Positions 33,852 to 42,744 are shown, counted from the stretch's first letter. The stretch is DNA of 64,000 bases from Limnohabitans lacus (GCF_030053395.1 NZ_JASGBH010000002.1:344625-408624), one strand, 5' to 3'. Numbers and translations: made by a program. Notes: generated from the letters alone by a model not told the origin.

Positions 33852-34550
33852 TCAAACAACGGTCTTGGCGTCTTGCCCAAACAAAATCGATTTGGCGTTC
33901 TGGTCCACGGTGGGCGCTGTATTGATGGACTTGGCCAACTCATAAGCCCGCACTGTCGCTGGGCGATTTTTAATCCGCTCAAACCACAAGGCCAGCGCGG
34001 GGAACTGGCCCATGTCTTGGCGTTGTCGTTCATGCGGGACGACCCAAGGGTAGGCGGCCATATCGGCAATGGAATAGTCGCCGCAGATGTACTCGCGGCC
34101 GTCGGAAAGATGCTTGTTCAAGACGCCGTACAAACGCGAAGTCTCTTTGACATAACGGTCAATGGCGTATGGCAATGACTCTGGTGCGTACTGCACGAAG
34201 TGGTGGTTTTGTCCGGCCATGGGGCCCAAGCCGCCCATTTGCCAGAACAGCCATTGCAGGCATTCATTTCTGCCACGTAAATCTTGAGGCACAAATTGTT
34301 GCGTCTTGTCCGCCAGGTACAAAAGAATGGCGCCCGACTCAAATATGCCAATGGGTTCACCACCACCCGAGGGCGATTGGTCCACGATCGCAGGTATGCG
34401 GTTGTTGGGCGCGATCTTCAAAAAAGCGGGCTCAAATTGTTCACCCTTGCTGATGTTGATGGGTTTGATGTTGTAGTCAAGCCCTGACTCTTCCAAGAAC
34501 ATCGTGATCTTGTGGCCATTCGGGGTGGTCCAGTAGTAGAGGTCAATCAT
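33852..34550 (-). CDS. Glutathione S-transferase 1 (Nu/Ure2p-like, YfcG type)
   Basis: A 232-residue thioredoxin-fold GST of the Ure2p/YfcG-like group. The N-terminal fold begins MIDLYYWTTPNGHKITMFLEE, read as YYWTTPNGHKITMFLEESGL. The glutathione site shows NNRIPAIVD and GEPIGIFESGAILLYLADKT. The C-terminal helical domain has WQMGGLGPMAGQNHHF, typical of YfcG proteins, which have disulfide-bond reductase activity. It lies 3 bp after the second GST gene and 18 bp before the dehalogenase gene. The Asn/Thr replacement of a catalytic Ser or Tyr is in line with this group. Confidence 0.9.
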   Translation of the reverse strand: MIDLYYWTTPNGHKITMFLEESGLDYNIKPINISKGEQFEPAFLKIAPNNRIPAIVDQSPSGGGEPIGIFESGAILLYLADKTQQFVPQDLRGRNECLQWLFWQMGGLGPMAGQNHHFVQYAPESLPYAIDRYVKETSRLYGVLNKHLSDGREYICGDYSIADMAAYPWVVPHERQRQDMGQFPALALWFERIKNRPATVRAYELAKSINTAPTVDQNAKSILFGQDAKTVV

Positions 34551-34553
34551 GTG

Positions 34554-35249
34554 TCATGCCCCCGATGCTTTAAGGCGTTCGTTAGATGGAAACAAAGCCT
34601 TTCGCGCGTCATCATCCAAAGTGGTTTTGAATTCGTGTTGCGATTGCAATGCCAACGCTCTTTGGGCTGCAGGTCGGGCACTCACCTCATCTAAAAATCG
34701 CTTGATGTTGGGCAAACTCTTGAAAGCGTCATCATTGAGAATCCTGGGAATCATTCGGGCCCATGGCCACAATGCGATGTCCACAATGCCGTAGGTGTCG
34801 CCGAGCATGTATTTGTGTTGGCTGAGGCGCTCTTCAATGATGTTCCAGTGCCTCCAGGCTTCGAAGTCATAACGGTTGACGGCGTACTCTTTCGGTTCCG
34901 GTGCGAAATGTTTGAAGTGCACGGATTGGCCGCAATAGGGCCCAATGCCGGTCGCAATGAACATCAACCATTGCAGCATTTCACTTCGGTCTTTCGCCGT
35001 ATTGGGCGGGAGGAATTGACCGATCTTCTCTGACAAATAAAGCAAGATGGCCGTGCTGTCAAAAACCGTGATGTTGCCATCTTGGAGCGTTGGTGTTTTG
35101 GAATTGGGGTTGAGGTGTTTGTATGCCGCCGTGTGTTGGTCACCCTTGCGGGTGTCAACAGGAATGACCTCATAAGGTGTTTCAGTTTCTTCCAAATACA
35201 GCGCAATTTTGAAGGGGTTGGGCGTGGGGTGAAAGTGCAGTTTGATCAT
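34554..35249 (-). CDS. Glutathione S-transferase 2
   Basis: A 231-residue GST related to but clearly different from its downstream neighbour. The N-terminus is MIKLHFHPTPNPFKIALYLEE, and the GSH site shows NSKTPTLQDGNITVFDSTAILLYLSEKIG, read as GNITVFDSTAILLYLSEK. The C-terminal domain contains MFIATGIGPYCGQSVHFKHF. Function may be conjugation or reductive removal of a thiol or halide; the substrate is unknown. It sits 30 bp after the AEC transporter gene and 3 bp before GST 1. Confidence 0.9.
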   Translation of the reverse strand: MIKLHFHPTPNPFKIALYLEETETPYEVIPVDTRKGDQHTAAYKHLNPNSKTPTLQDGNITVFDSTAILLYLSEKIGQFLPPNTAKDRSEMLQWLMFIATGIGPYCGQSVHFKHFAPEPKEYAVNRYDFEAWRHWNIIEERLSQHKYMLGDTYGIVDIALWPWARMIPRILNDDAFKSLPNIKRFLDEVSARPAAQRALALQSQHEFKTTLDDDARKALFPSNERLKASGA

Positions 35250-35279
35250 GCGGATGCCTTGTTGAATGGGGTGAAAAAA

Positions 35280-36155
35280 TCAAATGAATGCAAGCCAAAT
35301 ACCCAGCGGCAAAAAGGCCAGGCTCAGAAAATGACCAACGATGACGGTGGACGCTACCTTGTTGGGCTCAACCTGAAATTTGTCGGCGAGCATGAAATTG
35401 AAGACAGCGCTTGGCAAACAAGCAAACAAAATCAATGCGCCACGTTCTAACCCTTGCAAGGGGACCAAGTAAAGGGTCAAAAAAACGGCCAGGAGTCGGA
35501 TGATCTGGATCAGCACGGCAGATTGAATCCCCACCCGCGCATCGGCCACTTGGCTGCTTGCCAGCCTTGCGCCGAGCGACATCAACATCATGGGGACCAA
35601 AACACTGCCAATCATGGTGCAGGAGGTTTGTATCCAATCCGGCAGAGCCCACTGCAATTGGGCGCTGGCCACACCCAGCACCGTTGCCCAAACCAATGGG
35701 TTGGCATAGACCATGCGCAAGTCAACTTTGCCGGTCATCACCCCTGCACCCAGCGTGAAATGGAGAATGTTGGAGATCACCAACAAGATCACGGCGGCTG
35801 ACATGCCTTCGGGCCCGTAAGCCAAGGCAATCAAGGGGATGCCAATCGGCCCCACGTTGGTGAACATGGCACAGGGCAAAAAGGCTGGCCGGCTTGCGCC
35901 CGAAAATTTCGCCAATGGCCAAGCGATCAATCCGCTCAGAAAAATCAAAACGACACAAGCCCCAGTGAACGACAGGGCAGAAATCGGATCAAACGATTTG
36001 GCCGACAGCGATATGAAGATCAAGACGGGCAGTGCAATGTCCACCACCAATTTATTGGCACCCCCCAAGTCTGGTTTGACGCGGCGGCTGTACAGAAATC
36101 CAACCAACACCAGGGTGAAGATGGGGAGCGTGATGGATGCAATTTTTGAATACAT
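35280..36155 (-). CDS. AEC family transporter (auxin efflux carrier/MdcF-like)
   Basis: A 291-residue polytopic membrane protein with about ten helices. The family features are the N-terminal TLPIFTLVLVGFLYSRR, the NKLVVDIALPVLIFISLS segment, the FTNVGPIGIPLIALAYG loop and the C-terminal FACLPSAVFNFMLADKF. Bacterial members carry malonate, malate or other organic acids. It is the first gene of the operon AEC-GST-GST-dehalogenase, divergent from an AraC-family gene across 93 bp that holds three CGTACA-type half-sites. Confidence 0.88.
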   Translation of the reverse strand: MYSKIASITLPIFTLVLVGFLYSRRVKPDLGGANKLVVDIALPVLIFISLSAKSFDPISALSFTGACVVLIFLSGLIAWPLAKFSGASRPAFLPCAMFTNVGPIGIPLIALAYGPEGMSAAVILLVISNILHFTLGAGVMTGKVDLRMVYANPLVWATVLGVASAQLQWALPDWIQTSCTMIGSVLVPMMLMSLGARLASSQVADARVGIQSAVLIQIIRLLAVFLTLYLVPLQGLERGALILFACLPSAVFNFMLADKFQVEPNKVASTVIVGHFLSLAFLPLGIWLAFI

Positions 36156-36201
36156 GGTCGCTGGCTCGGGGAGAGGGCAGATTCAACTTTTTGCATTATC
36201 T

Positions 36202-36247
36202 TGTACGTGGTGCAACAATACGTACATATAAATTTGCAATTCGTACA
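36202..36247. promoter_or_regulatory. TGTACG/CGTACA half-sites between the AEC and AraC genes
   Basis: TGTACGT at 36202-36208 and ACGTACA at 36220-36226 form an inverted pair 18 bp apart. A third half-site CGTACA occurs at 36242-36247, just upstream of the AraC start at 36249. Repeated half-sites in a divergent AraC-operon promoter fit a binding region for the encoded regulator. Confidence 0.5.
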
Positions 36248-36248
36248 A

Positions 36249-37013
36249 ATGGATACGCCTCGCCTGGATCGACTCACGGCCTTGTTGGAAGGGCTCAGCC
36301 CCAAAGTCACGCGCACCGCAAAGGCGGACGGGTTTTCCTTGCACATCGTTCAGGCCGTGACCCCAGGGCCTTGCTCGAATGGCTTTTCGCCCATTGAACT
36401 GGACGCCCTGTCTTTGCTGGTTTGCCCTGACGGTCACGCGCTCCAAAATCTCCTCGAAGCGGGTCAGCAATGCCTGATGAGTTTGGAGGTCGTGTTTGAT
36501 GGCCCCATGGGGCCGAGCTTTTTAGCGGAGTTGTCTCAGCCCATCACCATTGGGATGAAGGACGCTGATCCATCCCTTGTACAAGTCATGTCTTTGATGG
36601 CCAATGAAATGCAGGCCAGTCGTTGTGGGCAACCACTTTTTATCAATCGGGCAGGTGATATTTTGTGGATCAGTTTGATGCGGCATCTGACATCGCGCCC
36701 CCAACAAGCTTCAGGGCTTTTTTTGGCCTTGTCTGATCCTCGAATTGCCAAGAGTTTGGTGGCCATGCACACCCAACCTGCGCATCCTTGGACATTGGAA
36801 TTGCTGGCCCACTTGGCAGGCATGTCGCGAACGTCATTTGCCAACAACTTCAAAGAGGTGATGAAGGTTTCGCCTGGAAAGTATTTGGAAAATTTGCGGC
36901 TCGCCATTGCACGGCAATTGGTGCATACCGGAATCGGTTTGAAAAAAATTGCGGCCCGCACAGGCTACGCCAGTCCTTCTACGCTCTCCAGGGCGCTCAG
37001 CCGCATGGATTGA
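36249..37013 (+). CDS. AraC family transcriptional regulator (cupin_6 N-terminal type)
   Basis: A 254-residue regulator. The N-terminal domain resembles the cupin_6/AraC_binding_2 group: QPITIGMKDADPSLVQVMSL and a following FINRAGDILWI. The C-terminal AraC HTH pair is clear: HPWTLELLAHLAGMSRTSFANNFKEV and IGLKKIAARTGYASPSTLSRA. The start at ATG 36249 is preferred to the in-frame GTG at 36201 because the longer form would run through the half-sites. It is divergent from the AEC-GST-GST-dehalogenase operon, its likely target. Confidence 0.88.
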   Translation: MDTPRLDRLTALLEGLSPKVTRTAKADGFSLHIVQAVTPGPCSNGFSPIELDALSLLVCPDGHALQNLLEAGQQCLMSLEVVFDGPMGPSFLAELSQPITIGMKDADPSLVQVMSLMANEMQASRCGQPLFINRAGDILWISLMRHLTSRPQQASGLFLALSDPRIAKSLVAMHTQPAHPWTLELLAHLAGMSRTSFANNFKEVMKVSPGKYLENLRLAIARQLVHTGIGLKKIAARTGYASPSTLSRALSRMD

Positions 37014-37194
37014 CAGGTGAAAAAGTACGTGACTTCAGTGGCAAAGCATTAAAGATCCAAGTCGCGCCAGCTGTGTCGGGTCAGTAAACACGGCTCAAGG
37101 GTGGGTGGTGTCCATGTCGGTGCAAGCTTTCCAAGCTTTCGCGCCAGTGCCCGACATGGGTCGTCGAGCATCATGTGGACAGCGTTGCGAAATT

Positions 37195-38118
37195 TCAGAA
37201 ATTCACGCGATCAGCGCCTTTGAGCGCCAGGATTTGCCGTGCCTCTGCGGGCGTGGCGATCTGCAGGCCTTGGCCTTCGATGATCTGGCGCACTTGGCGC
37301 ACTTGCTCGGCATTGCTCTTGGCCAAGGTGCCCTTGCCCAGCCAGAGGCTGTCTTCCAGGCCCACGCGTACATGGCTGCCCATGCTGGCGCCCATGGCGG
37401 CGATGCGCATCTGGTGACGTCCTGCGCCTAAAACAGACCATTGGTATTGGTCGCCAAACAAACGGTCGGCGGTGCGGCGCATGTGCATCACGTCTTCGGG
37501 GTGGTTGCCAATGCCGCCCAAAATGCCGAAGACCGATTGGATGAAAAACGGCCCCTTGATCAGCCCTTTGTCGACAAAGTGCGCCAGGTTGTACAGGTGC
37601 CCGATGTCGTAGCACTCCAGCTCAAAGCGGGTGTCGTTTTCTGCGCAGGCCCGCAAGGCGTATTCGATGTCCTTGAAGGTGTTGCGAAAGATCAGGTCGC
37701 GGCTGTTTTCCAGGTGTTCGCGTTCCCACTCGTGCTTGAACTCGGTGAAGCGGTCGAGCATCGGAAACAGCGCGAAGTTGAACGAGCCCAGATTGAGCGA
37801 AGCCACCTCGGGCGCAAACCGCATGGACGGTTGAATCCGTTCATCGATCGTCATGAACGGCGAGCCGCCGCTGGTGAGGTTGAGCACCGCATCGGTGCGG
37901 CTTTTGATCTGCGGCAAAAACTTGCCAAAGGCTTCGGGGCTTTGGTCGGGCTTGCCGGTGACCGGGTCCCGCGCATGCAGGTGGATGATGGCCGCGCCCG
38001 CGTTGGCCGCCTCCACGGAAGCTTCAATGATTTCCTCAGGCGTCACCGGCAAATACGGCGACATGGAGGGCGTGTGGATGGCGCCGGTGACAGCGCAGGT
38101 GATGATGACTTTGTTCAT
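37195..38118 (-). CDS. Beta-keto acid cleavage enzyme (BKACE, DUF849)
   Basis: A 307-residue TIM-barrel enzyme of the BKACE family, which condenses a beta-keto acid with acetyl-CoA to give a CoA ester and acetoacetate. The zinc site shows HLHARDP (HxH) and the second-shell ELECYDIGHLYNL; VFGILGGIGNHPEDVMH lies further on. The N-terminus VIITCAVTGAIHTPSMSPYLP is family-typical. The substrate specificity of BKACE members varies and is not assigned here. Acetoacetate from this reaction could be used by the AacS in the same window. Confidence 0.9.
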   Translation of the reverse strand: MNKVIITCAVTGAIHTPSMSPYLPVTPEEIIEASVEAANAGAAIIHLHARDPVTGKPDQSPEAFGKFLPQIKSRTDAVLNLTSGGSPFMTIDERIQPSMRFAPEVASLNLGSFNFALFPMLDRFTEFKHEWEREHLENSRDLIFRNTFKDIEYALRACAENDTRFELECYDIGHLYNLAHFVDKGLIKGPFFIQSVFGILGGIGNHPEDVMHMRRTADRLFGDQYQWSVLGAGRHQMRIAAMGASMGSHVRVGLEDSLWLGKGTLAKSNAEQVRQVRQIIEGQGLQIATPAEARQILALKGADRVNF

Positions 38119-38246
38119 CGGAGGGTCTGACGAGGTGGAAGTCAGGCCATCCTAAGGACGAGTCAACGGGCCTCCCATCACGTTAACCCCTAAGGGCAGA
38201 CGCATGGGTTACAGCTGCGCTGCGGCCTGCAGCGCAGCAGGTGTCG

Positions 38247-39233
38247 TCAGGCGTTGACGTTCACCACCACCCGCCCACGCACCTGCCCGGCCAGAATTTC
38301 TACGCCTAAACCGATGGCGTCGGCCAAGCCCACTTCGCGCGTCATGCGCTCCAGCTGGGCAGTGTCCAGGTCTTGGGCCAGTCGCGCCCAGGCCGCTTCG
38401 CGCACGGCACGCGGGGCCATCACGCTGTCGATGCCCGCCAGCGTCACGCCGCGCAAGATGAAGGGCGCCACGCTCGACGGAAAGTCCATGCCTTGTGCCA
38501 GGCCGCAGGCGGTGACCACGCCGCCGTATTTTGTGCTGGCGCAGGCGTTGGCCAGCGTGTGGCTGCCCACGGTGTCGACCACGCCCGCCCAGCGCTCTTT
38601 GGCCAGTGGTTTGCCGGGGGCCGACAACTCGGCCCGGTCCATCACGTCGGCCGCGCCCAGTTGGCGCAGGTAGTCGGCCTCTTGCAGGCGGCCCGTGCTG
38701 GCCACCACGCGGTAGCCCAGCTTGGCCAACAGCGCGATCGCCACACTGCCCACGCCGCCGCCAGCACCGGTGACCAAGATGTCGCCGTTGGCGGGGGTGA
38801 CGCCGTGCTTTTCGAGGGCCATCACACACAGCATGGCGGTGTAACCGGCGGTGCCAATGGCCATGGCCTGGCGCGGGGTGAAGGCGGCAGGCAGGTGCAC
38901 CAGCCAGTCGCCTTTGAGGCGCGCCTTTTGTGCCAGACCGCCGCTGTGGCTCTCGCCCACACCCCAGCCGTTGAGCACGACACGGTCGCCCGCCTTGAAC
39001 AGCCCGTGCTGGCTCTCGGTCACGGTGCCCGACAAGTCAATGCCGGGCGTGAGCGGGAATTTGCGCACCACCGGCGATTTGCCGGTGATGGCCAGGCCGT
39101 CTTTGTAGTTGATGGTGGAGAAGTCCACTTGCACCGTCACATCGCCTTCGGGCAGGGCGCTGTCATCCAGCGTTTTCAGCGTGCAGCGGTAACCGGCGTC
39201 GTCTTTTTCAATCTGCAGGGCTTGGTAAGTCAT
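38247..39233 (-). CDS. acuI: Acrylyl-CoA reductase (NADPH), AcuI/YhdH type
   Basis: A 328-residue medium-chain oxidoreductase of the YhdH/AcuI group, which reduces acrylyl-CoA to propionyl-CoA with NADPH. Family signatures are [18 protein letters not shown] and [14 protein letters not shown]. The nucleotide-binding loop is [22 protein letters not shown]. AcuI works in 3-hydroxypropionate and dimethylsulfoniopropionate use in other bacteria; its role here is inferred. The ATG at 39231-39233 fits the family start ([12 protein letters not shown]). A REP pair lies just upstream. Confidence 0.92.
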   Translation of the reverse strand: MTYQALQIEKDDAGYRCTLKTLDDSALPEGDVTVQVDFSTINYKDGLAITGKSPVVRKFPLTPGIDLSGTVTESQHGLFKAGDRVVLNGWGVGESHSGGLAQKARLKGDWLVHLPAAFTPRQAMAIGTAGYTAMLCVMALEKHGVTPANGDILVTGAGGGVGSVAIALLAKLGYRVVASTGRLQEADYLRQLGAADVMDRAELSAPGKPLAKERWAGVVDTVGSHTLANACASTKYGGVVTACGLAQGMDFPSSVAPFILRGVTLAGIDSVMAPRAVREAAWARLAQDLDTAQLERMTREVGLADAIGLGVEILAGQVRGRVVVNVNA

Positions 39234-39270
39234 GGAGGGTCTTTCAATCAAAGGGAGTCAATGAGTTTTT

Positions 39271-39332
39271 TGTAGGAGCCCACCCTGTGGGCGATGGGCG
39301 TGGCACACGCTCTTAAAACCTGGGCTCCTACA
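39271..39332. repeat. REP pair (REPIN-like) between acuI and a DMT transporter
   Basis: TGTAGGAGCCCA at 39271-39282 and its reverse complement TGGGCTCCTACA at 39321-39332 enclose about 38 bp. The left copy continues into a hairpin GCCCAC-CCT-GTGGGC (39278-39292), the usual form of a REP palindrome headed by GTAG. Similar motifs dot many proteobacterial genomes and are mobilised by RAYT (TnpA-REP) transposases. No RAYT gene lies in this window. Confidence 0.75.
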
Positions 39333-39344
39333 GGATGGGTGTTT

Positions 39345-40229
39345 TTATTTTCGGTTGACCAACACAATGCCCACCGCCACCAGACCCAAGGCCAGCAGCA
39401 AGGTGGGGGTGGCCGATTCGCCCAACAGCAGTGTGCCAAACAGCAGCGCAAACAGCGGGGTCAAAAACACGAACACCGAAATCTTGGTGGCCGGGTAGCG
39501 GCCCAGCATCCACATCCAGGCCAGGTAGCTGGCAAAGGCACCGATCACGGTTTGCGCCAGCATCGAGCCCCAGGCCAGGCCGCTCCATTGCAGGTTCCAG
39601 CTTTCGCCCAGCGCCCAAGAGATCCAGGGCAGCGCCACGGCGGTCGCGGCGATTTGGTAGAACAAGAGCTTTTCGGGCGAGACGCGGGTGAGGTTGTTGG
39701 CGCGTATCGACACTGTGGTCAGGCCCCACAAAGCGCCAGCGGCCAGGCCCAACAAGTCGCCCATGGCGCTGCGGTTGCCTGCACTCAAGCCCTCGCGCAT
39801 GGCAAAGACCACCGCCACAAATGCGCAGGCCATGCCCAGCCATTGCAAGGGGCGCAGGCGTTCAGACTTGATGAACAAAGGCACCAGCGCCGCCACCCAA
39901 AACGGTGAGGTGTACAAAAACACCGTCAGGCGCGAAGCCGCGGTGTAGCGAAGCCCCAGGTAAATGCAGGCAAACTCGGCCGCGAACAAGCCACCGGCCA
40001 AGAGCCCCGCCCACAGCGTGCCATCGCGATCGAACAGGCGAATGCCGCGCACGCGGCACCAAACGAGCAGCAGCGCACAAGCGCCGATGCTGCGCAAGCT
40101 GGCCTGAAACAGCGGCGCCACCTCGTCCATGATGGATTTGACGAGGATTTGTTGAAGCCCCCAAAACATGCAGCAGACCAGCAAGATGCCGATCGCCAAG
40201 CCGTCCAGTTGCTCTTTGCGTGAATTCAT
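39345..40229 (-). CDS. EamA/DMT family transporter
   Basis: A 294-residue transporter with ten predicted helices in two EamA repeats (WGLQQILVKSIMDEVAP near residue 23 and LAAGALWGLTTVSIRA near 160). The family exports amino acids and other metabolites, but substrates are not predictable. It ends just after the REP pair and is divergent from the alpha/beta hydrolase gene on the right, with about 95 bp between starts. Confidence 0.92.
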   Translation of the reverse strand: MNSRKEQLDGLAIGILLVCCMFWGLQQILVKSIMDEVAPLFQASLRSIGACALLLVWCRVRGIRLFDRDGTLWAGLLAGGLFAAEFACIYLGLRYTAASRLTVFLYTSPFWVAALVPLFIKSERLRPLQWLGMACAFVAVVFAMREGLSAGNRSAMGDLLGLAAGALWGLTTVSIRANNLTRVSPEKLLFYQIAATAVALPWISWALGESWNLQWSGLAWGSMLAQTVIGAFASYLAWMWMLGRYPATKISVFVFLTPLFALLFGTLLLGESATPTLLLALGLVAVGIVLVNRK

Positions 40230-40324
40230 GCTTTCGATTGTGCCGCGCGAGCACGCGGCGCGCTGTCACCTTGGGCATGCGCGGTGCGGGTAATATGGCC
40301 GCAACAAGTCTTTTGTATTGCCGC

Positions 40325-41110
40325 ATGTTGCTTCCCCATTTCACCGCGCTGGGCGCTGGCCCCATGGTCTTGATGCTGCACGGGGCCGGGGGCAATTTCC
40401 GCAGTTTTGCCCCGCAGGTCGAGCGCCTGGCACACGCCGGCTTCAAGGCCGTGGCCTGGGACATGCCCGGTTATGGCCACTCTGTGCCGGTCGAGCCCTA
40501 TGGCCTCAAAGGCCTGGCCCTGAGTGCCATCGCCTTGATCGAGGCCTTGCAAGCGCAAGGCCCGGTGCACTTGGTGGGCCACGGTTTGGGCGGCATGGTC
40601 GCGCAAGAGCTCATCATGCGCAGGCCCGACTTGGTCAGCCGCCTGGTTTTGCTGGGCAGCACCAGTGGCCCGGACTCGGGCTGGCAGGCCGATGCCGCCG
40701 CCCAAGCACCACGGCTCGACGCATTGCTCGGCGGCGACATGCGCCAATTGGCGCAGACCCTGATCGATGAACAAGTGGGCCCCTTGGCCTTGGCCGAAGG
40801 GGTGCAGTTGGCCAAGTTCTGCATGGGCCAGGCCTCACCGGTCATTTACCGCCATGCTTTGCAAGCGCAAGCGGCCTTCGAGCGGCATGCGGCTTTGGCG
40901 CACATCCATGTGCCCACTTTGTTGATCACCGGCGAGCACGACCGACTGGCGCCGGGCGCCACCATCGAGCGCATGGCCACGCAGATTCAGGGCAGCCGTT
41001 GGGTGCAGATGCCGGGCGTGGGCCACTGGCCGCAACTGGAAGCGCCCGAGGCCTTCGAGGCTTTGTTGCTGGATTTTTTGAGTGAGCCGACGCGCCATTG
41101 GACCCATTGA
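40325..41110 (+). CDS. Alpha/beta hydrolase fold protein lacking the catalytic serine
   Basis: A 261-residue MhpC-like fold protein. The oxyanion region LHGAGGNFRSF, WDMPGYGHS, the acid residue in TGEHDRLAP and the His in GVGHWPQLE are all present. The nucleophile elbow reads VGHGLGGMVA, with Gly where Ser (or Cys/Asp) normally stands. It may be inactive as a hydrolase or act as a cofactor-free lyase or binding protein. Start at ATG 40325, ahead of the first fold strand. The phoD gene starts 20 bp after its stop. Confidence 0.85.
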   Translation: MLLPHFTALGAGPMVLMLHGAGGNFRSFAPQVERLAHAGFKAVAWDMPGYGHSVPVEPYGLKGLALSAIALIEALQAQGPVHLVGHGLGGMVAQELIMRRPDLVSRLVLLGSTSGPDSGWQADAAAQAPRLDALLGGDMRQLAQTLIDEQVGPLALAEGVQLAKFCMGQASPVIYRHALQAQAAFERHAALAHIHVPTLLITGEHDRLAPGATIERMATQIQGSRWVQMPGVGHWPQLEAPEAFEALLLDFLSEPTRHWTH

Positions 41111-41130
41111 GCGATCGGACAGGGAGAAAA

Positions 41131-42738
41131 ATGATGAATGCGTTTGAACAAGCCATGAAAGCCGGCACTTTGCGGCGGCGCGACTGGCACCGCTTGGCCT
41201 TGGCCGCCGCCATGACGCCGTGGCTGGGCGCTTGCGCGCAGGCCCAAGCCGTGAGCAGCTCTGCAGAGGCCGCAGCGGGCCCGCGCTGGCAGGCCGACCC
41301 GTTCAGCCTGGGCGTGGCCAGCGGCCAGCCGCAGCCCGACAGCGTGGTGCTCTGGACGCGTTTGCGCATCGCCGAGGCCGACGCAGCCCTTCTGTCGCAA
41401 TCTGTGCCTGTGGTGTGCGAGTTGTTTGCCGATGCCGCCTTGCGCCAGCCGGTGCGCCAGTGGCGCATGCAGACCGATGCGGCCCGCGCCCACAGCGTGC
41501 ACGTGATCGCCAGCGGCTTGCAGCCGGGCAGGCATTATTGGTACCGCTTTGTGTGCGGCAGCGCCACCAGCCCGGTGGGCCACACCCGAACCAGCCCTGG
41601 CGTCAACGATGCGGTGGACCGGCTGCGCATCGCGCTGGCTTCGTGCCAACACTTTGAGCAGGGCTACTTTGTGGCGCACCGCGAGATGGCCCAGCGCGAG
41701 CTGGACCTGGTGCTGTTTGTGGGCGACTACATCTACGAAAGCACCAACCCGCAATACATGCTGCGCAAGCACGAAGGCGGTGTGCCCAAACAGCTCAGTG
41801 AATACCGCGAACGCCACGCCCAATACAAGGGCGACGCCGATTTGCGCGCTTGTCACGCGGCCCACCCCTGGGTGATGACCTGGGACGACCACGAAGTGGT
41901 CAACGATTACGCCAACGATCTGGACCGCGATTACACCGACCCGAAAGTGTTTTTGCGCCGACGCGCAGCGGCCTACCAGGCCTACTTCGAGCACATGCCG
42001 GTGCGCCTGGGGCCCGACGCCAACAACACCAGCCAGATGCGCATCCACGACCGCATGGCTTGGGGGCGCTTGGCCGACGTGTGGACGCTGGATTGCCGCC
42101 AATACCGCGACCACCAGGCCTGCCCCGACCCGATGCGCGGCGGCGGCCGTGTGGTGGTGGGCTGCGATGCGCTGGCCGACACCTCGCGCACCATGCTGGG
42201 CGCAGCGCAAGAGCAGTGGTTCACCGATGGCATTGCGCGCAGCACCAAGCGCTGGAAGCTGGTGGCCCAATCCACCCAGATGAGTTCCAGCGGCATCAAC
42301 ACACCGCTGGGCCGCAGCGCCTTCACCGACGGCTGGGATGGCTACCCGCAAGCGCGGGCCAAATTGCTCGGGAACTTGGCGCAAGCCGGCCTCAAAGACG
42401 TGGTGCTTTTGGGCGGCGATGTGCACATGAACGTGGCCGCGCAACTGCGTGTGCAGCCGGGCGACGAGAAGTCTCCCATCGTGGCCAGCGAGGTGGTGAC
42501 CACCTCGATCACCTCACGCGGCTTGGGCGAAAAACTGTTGGCGCAGATTCGCGACAGCAACCCCGACATCCTGCATGCCCGATCGGACGAGAGGGGCTAC
42601 ACCTTCCTCGACGTGAAACCCGAAGGCATCGCCACCCAATTCAGAACCACCCCCAACCCGGCCAAAGCCGATGGCCGCATCGGCACGCAAGCGCAGTTCT
42701 ACATCAAGGCCGGTGTCGCTGGGGTGCAAAAAGTCTGA
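41131..42738 (+). CDS. phoD: PhoD-like alkaline phosphatase/phosphodiesterase
   Basis: A 535-residue secreted metalloenzyme of the PhoD family, which hydrolyses phosphomonoesters and diesters outside the cytoplasm. The N-terminus has RRRDWHRLALAAAMTPWLGAC, a twin-arginine-type signal with a possible lipobox. The N-terminal PhoD domain begins FSLGVASGQPQPDSVVLWTR. Active-site motifs are FVGDYIYES, TWDDHEVVNDYAND and LGGDVHMNVAA. The start at 41131 has AGGGAG 5 bases upstream; 41134 is an in-frame alternative. It converges on the universal stress gene with a 6-bp gap. Confidence 0.92.
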   Translation: MMNAFEQAMKAGTLRRRDWHRLALAAAMTPWLGACAQAQAVSSSAEAAAGPRWQADPFSLGVASGQPQPDSVVLWTRLRIAEADAALLSQSVPVVCELFADAALRQPVRQWRMQTDAARAHSVHVIASGLQPGRHYWYRFVCGSATSPVGHTRTSPGVNDAVDRLRIALASCQHFEQGYFVAHREMAQRELDLVLFVGDYIYESTNPQYMLRKHEGGVPKQLSEYRERHAQYKGDADLRACHAAHPWVMTWDDHEVVNDYANDLDRDYTDPKVFLRRRAAAYQAYFEHMPVRLGPDANNTSQMRIHDRMAWGRLADVWTLDCRQYRDHQACPDPMRGGGRVVVGCDALADTSRTMLGAAQEQWFTDGIARSTKRWKLVAQSTQMSSSGINTPLGRSAFTDGWDGYPQARAKLLGNLAQAGLKDVVLLGGDVHMNVAAQLRVQPGDEKSPIVASEVVTTSITSRGLGEKLLAQIRDSNPDILHARSDERGYTFLDVKPEGIATQFRTTPNPAKADGRIGTQAQFYIKAGVAGVQKV

Positions 42739-42744
42739 AGGGAT

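Noticed and set aside
37105..37431. 108-codon plus-strand open frame after the AraC gene
   Set aside because: Most of it is antisense to the BKACE gene and the rest has no recognisable features.
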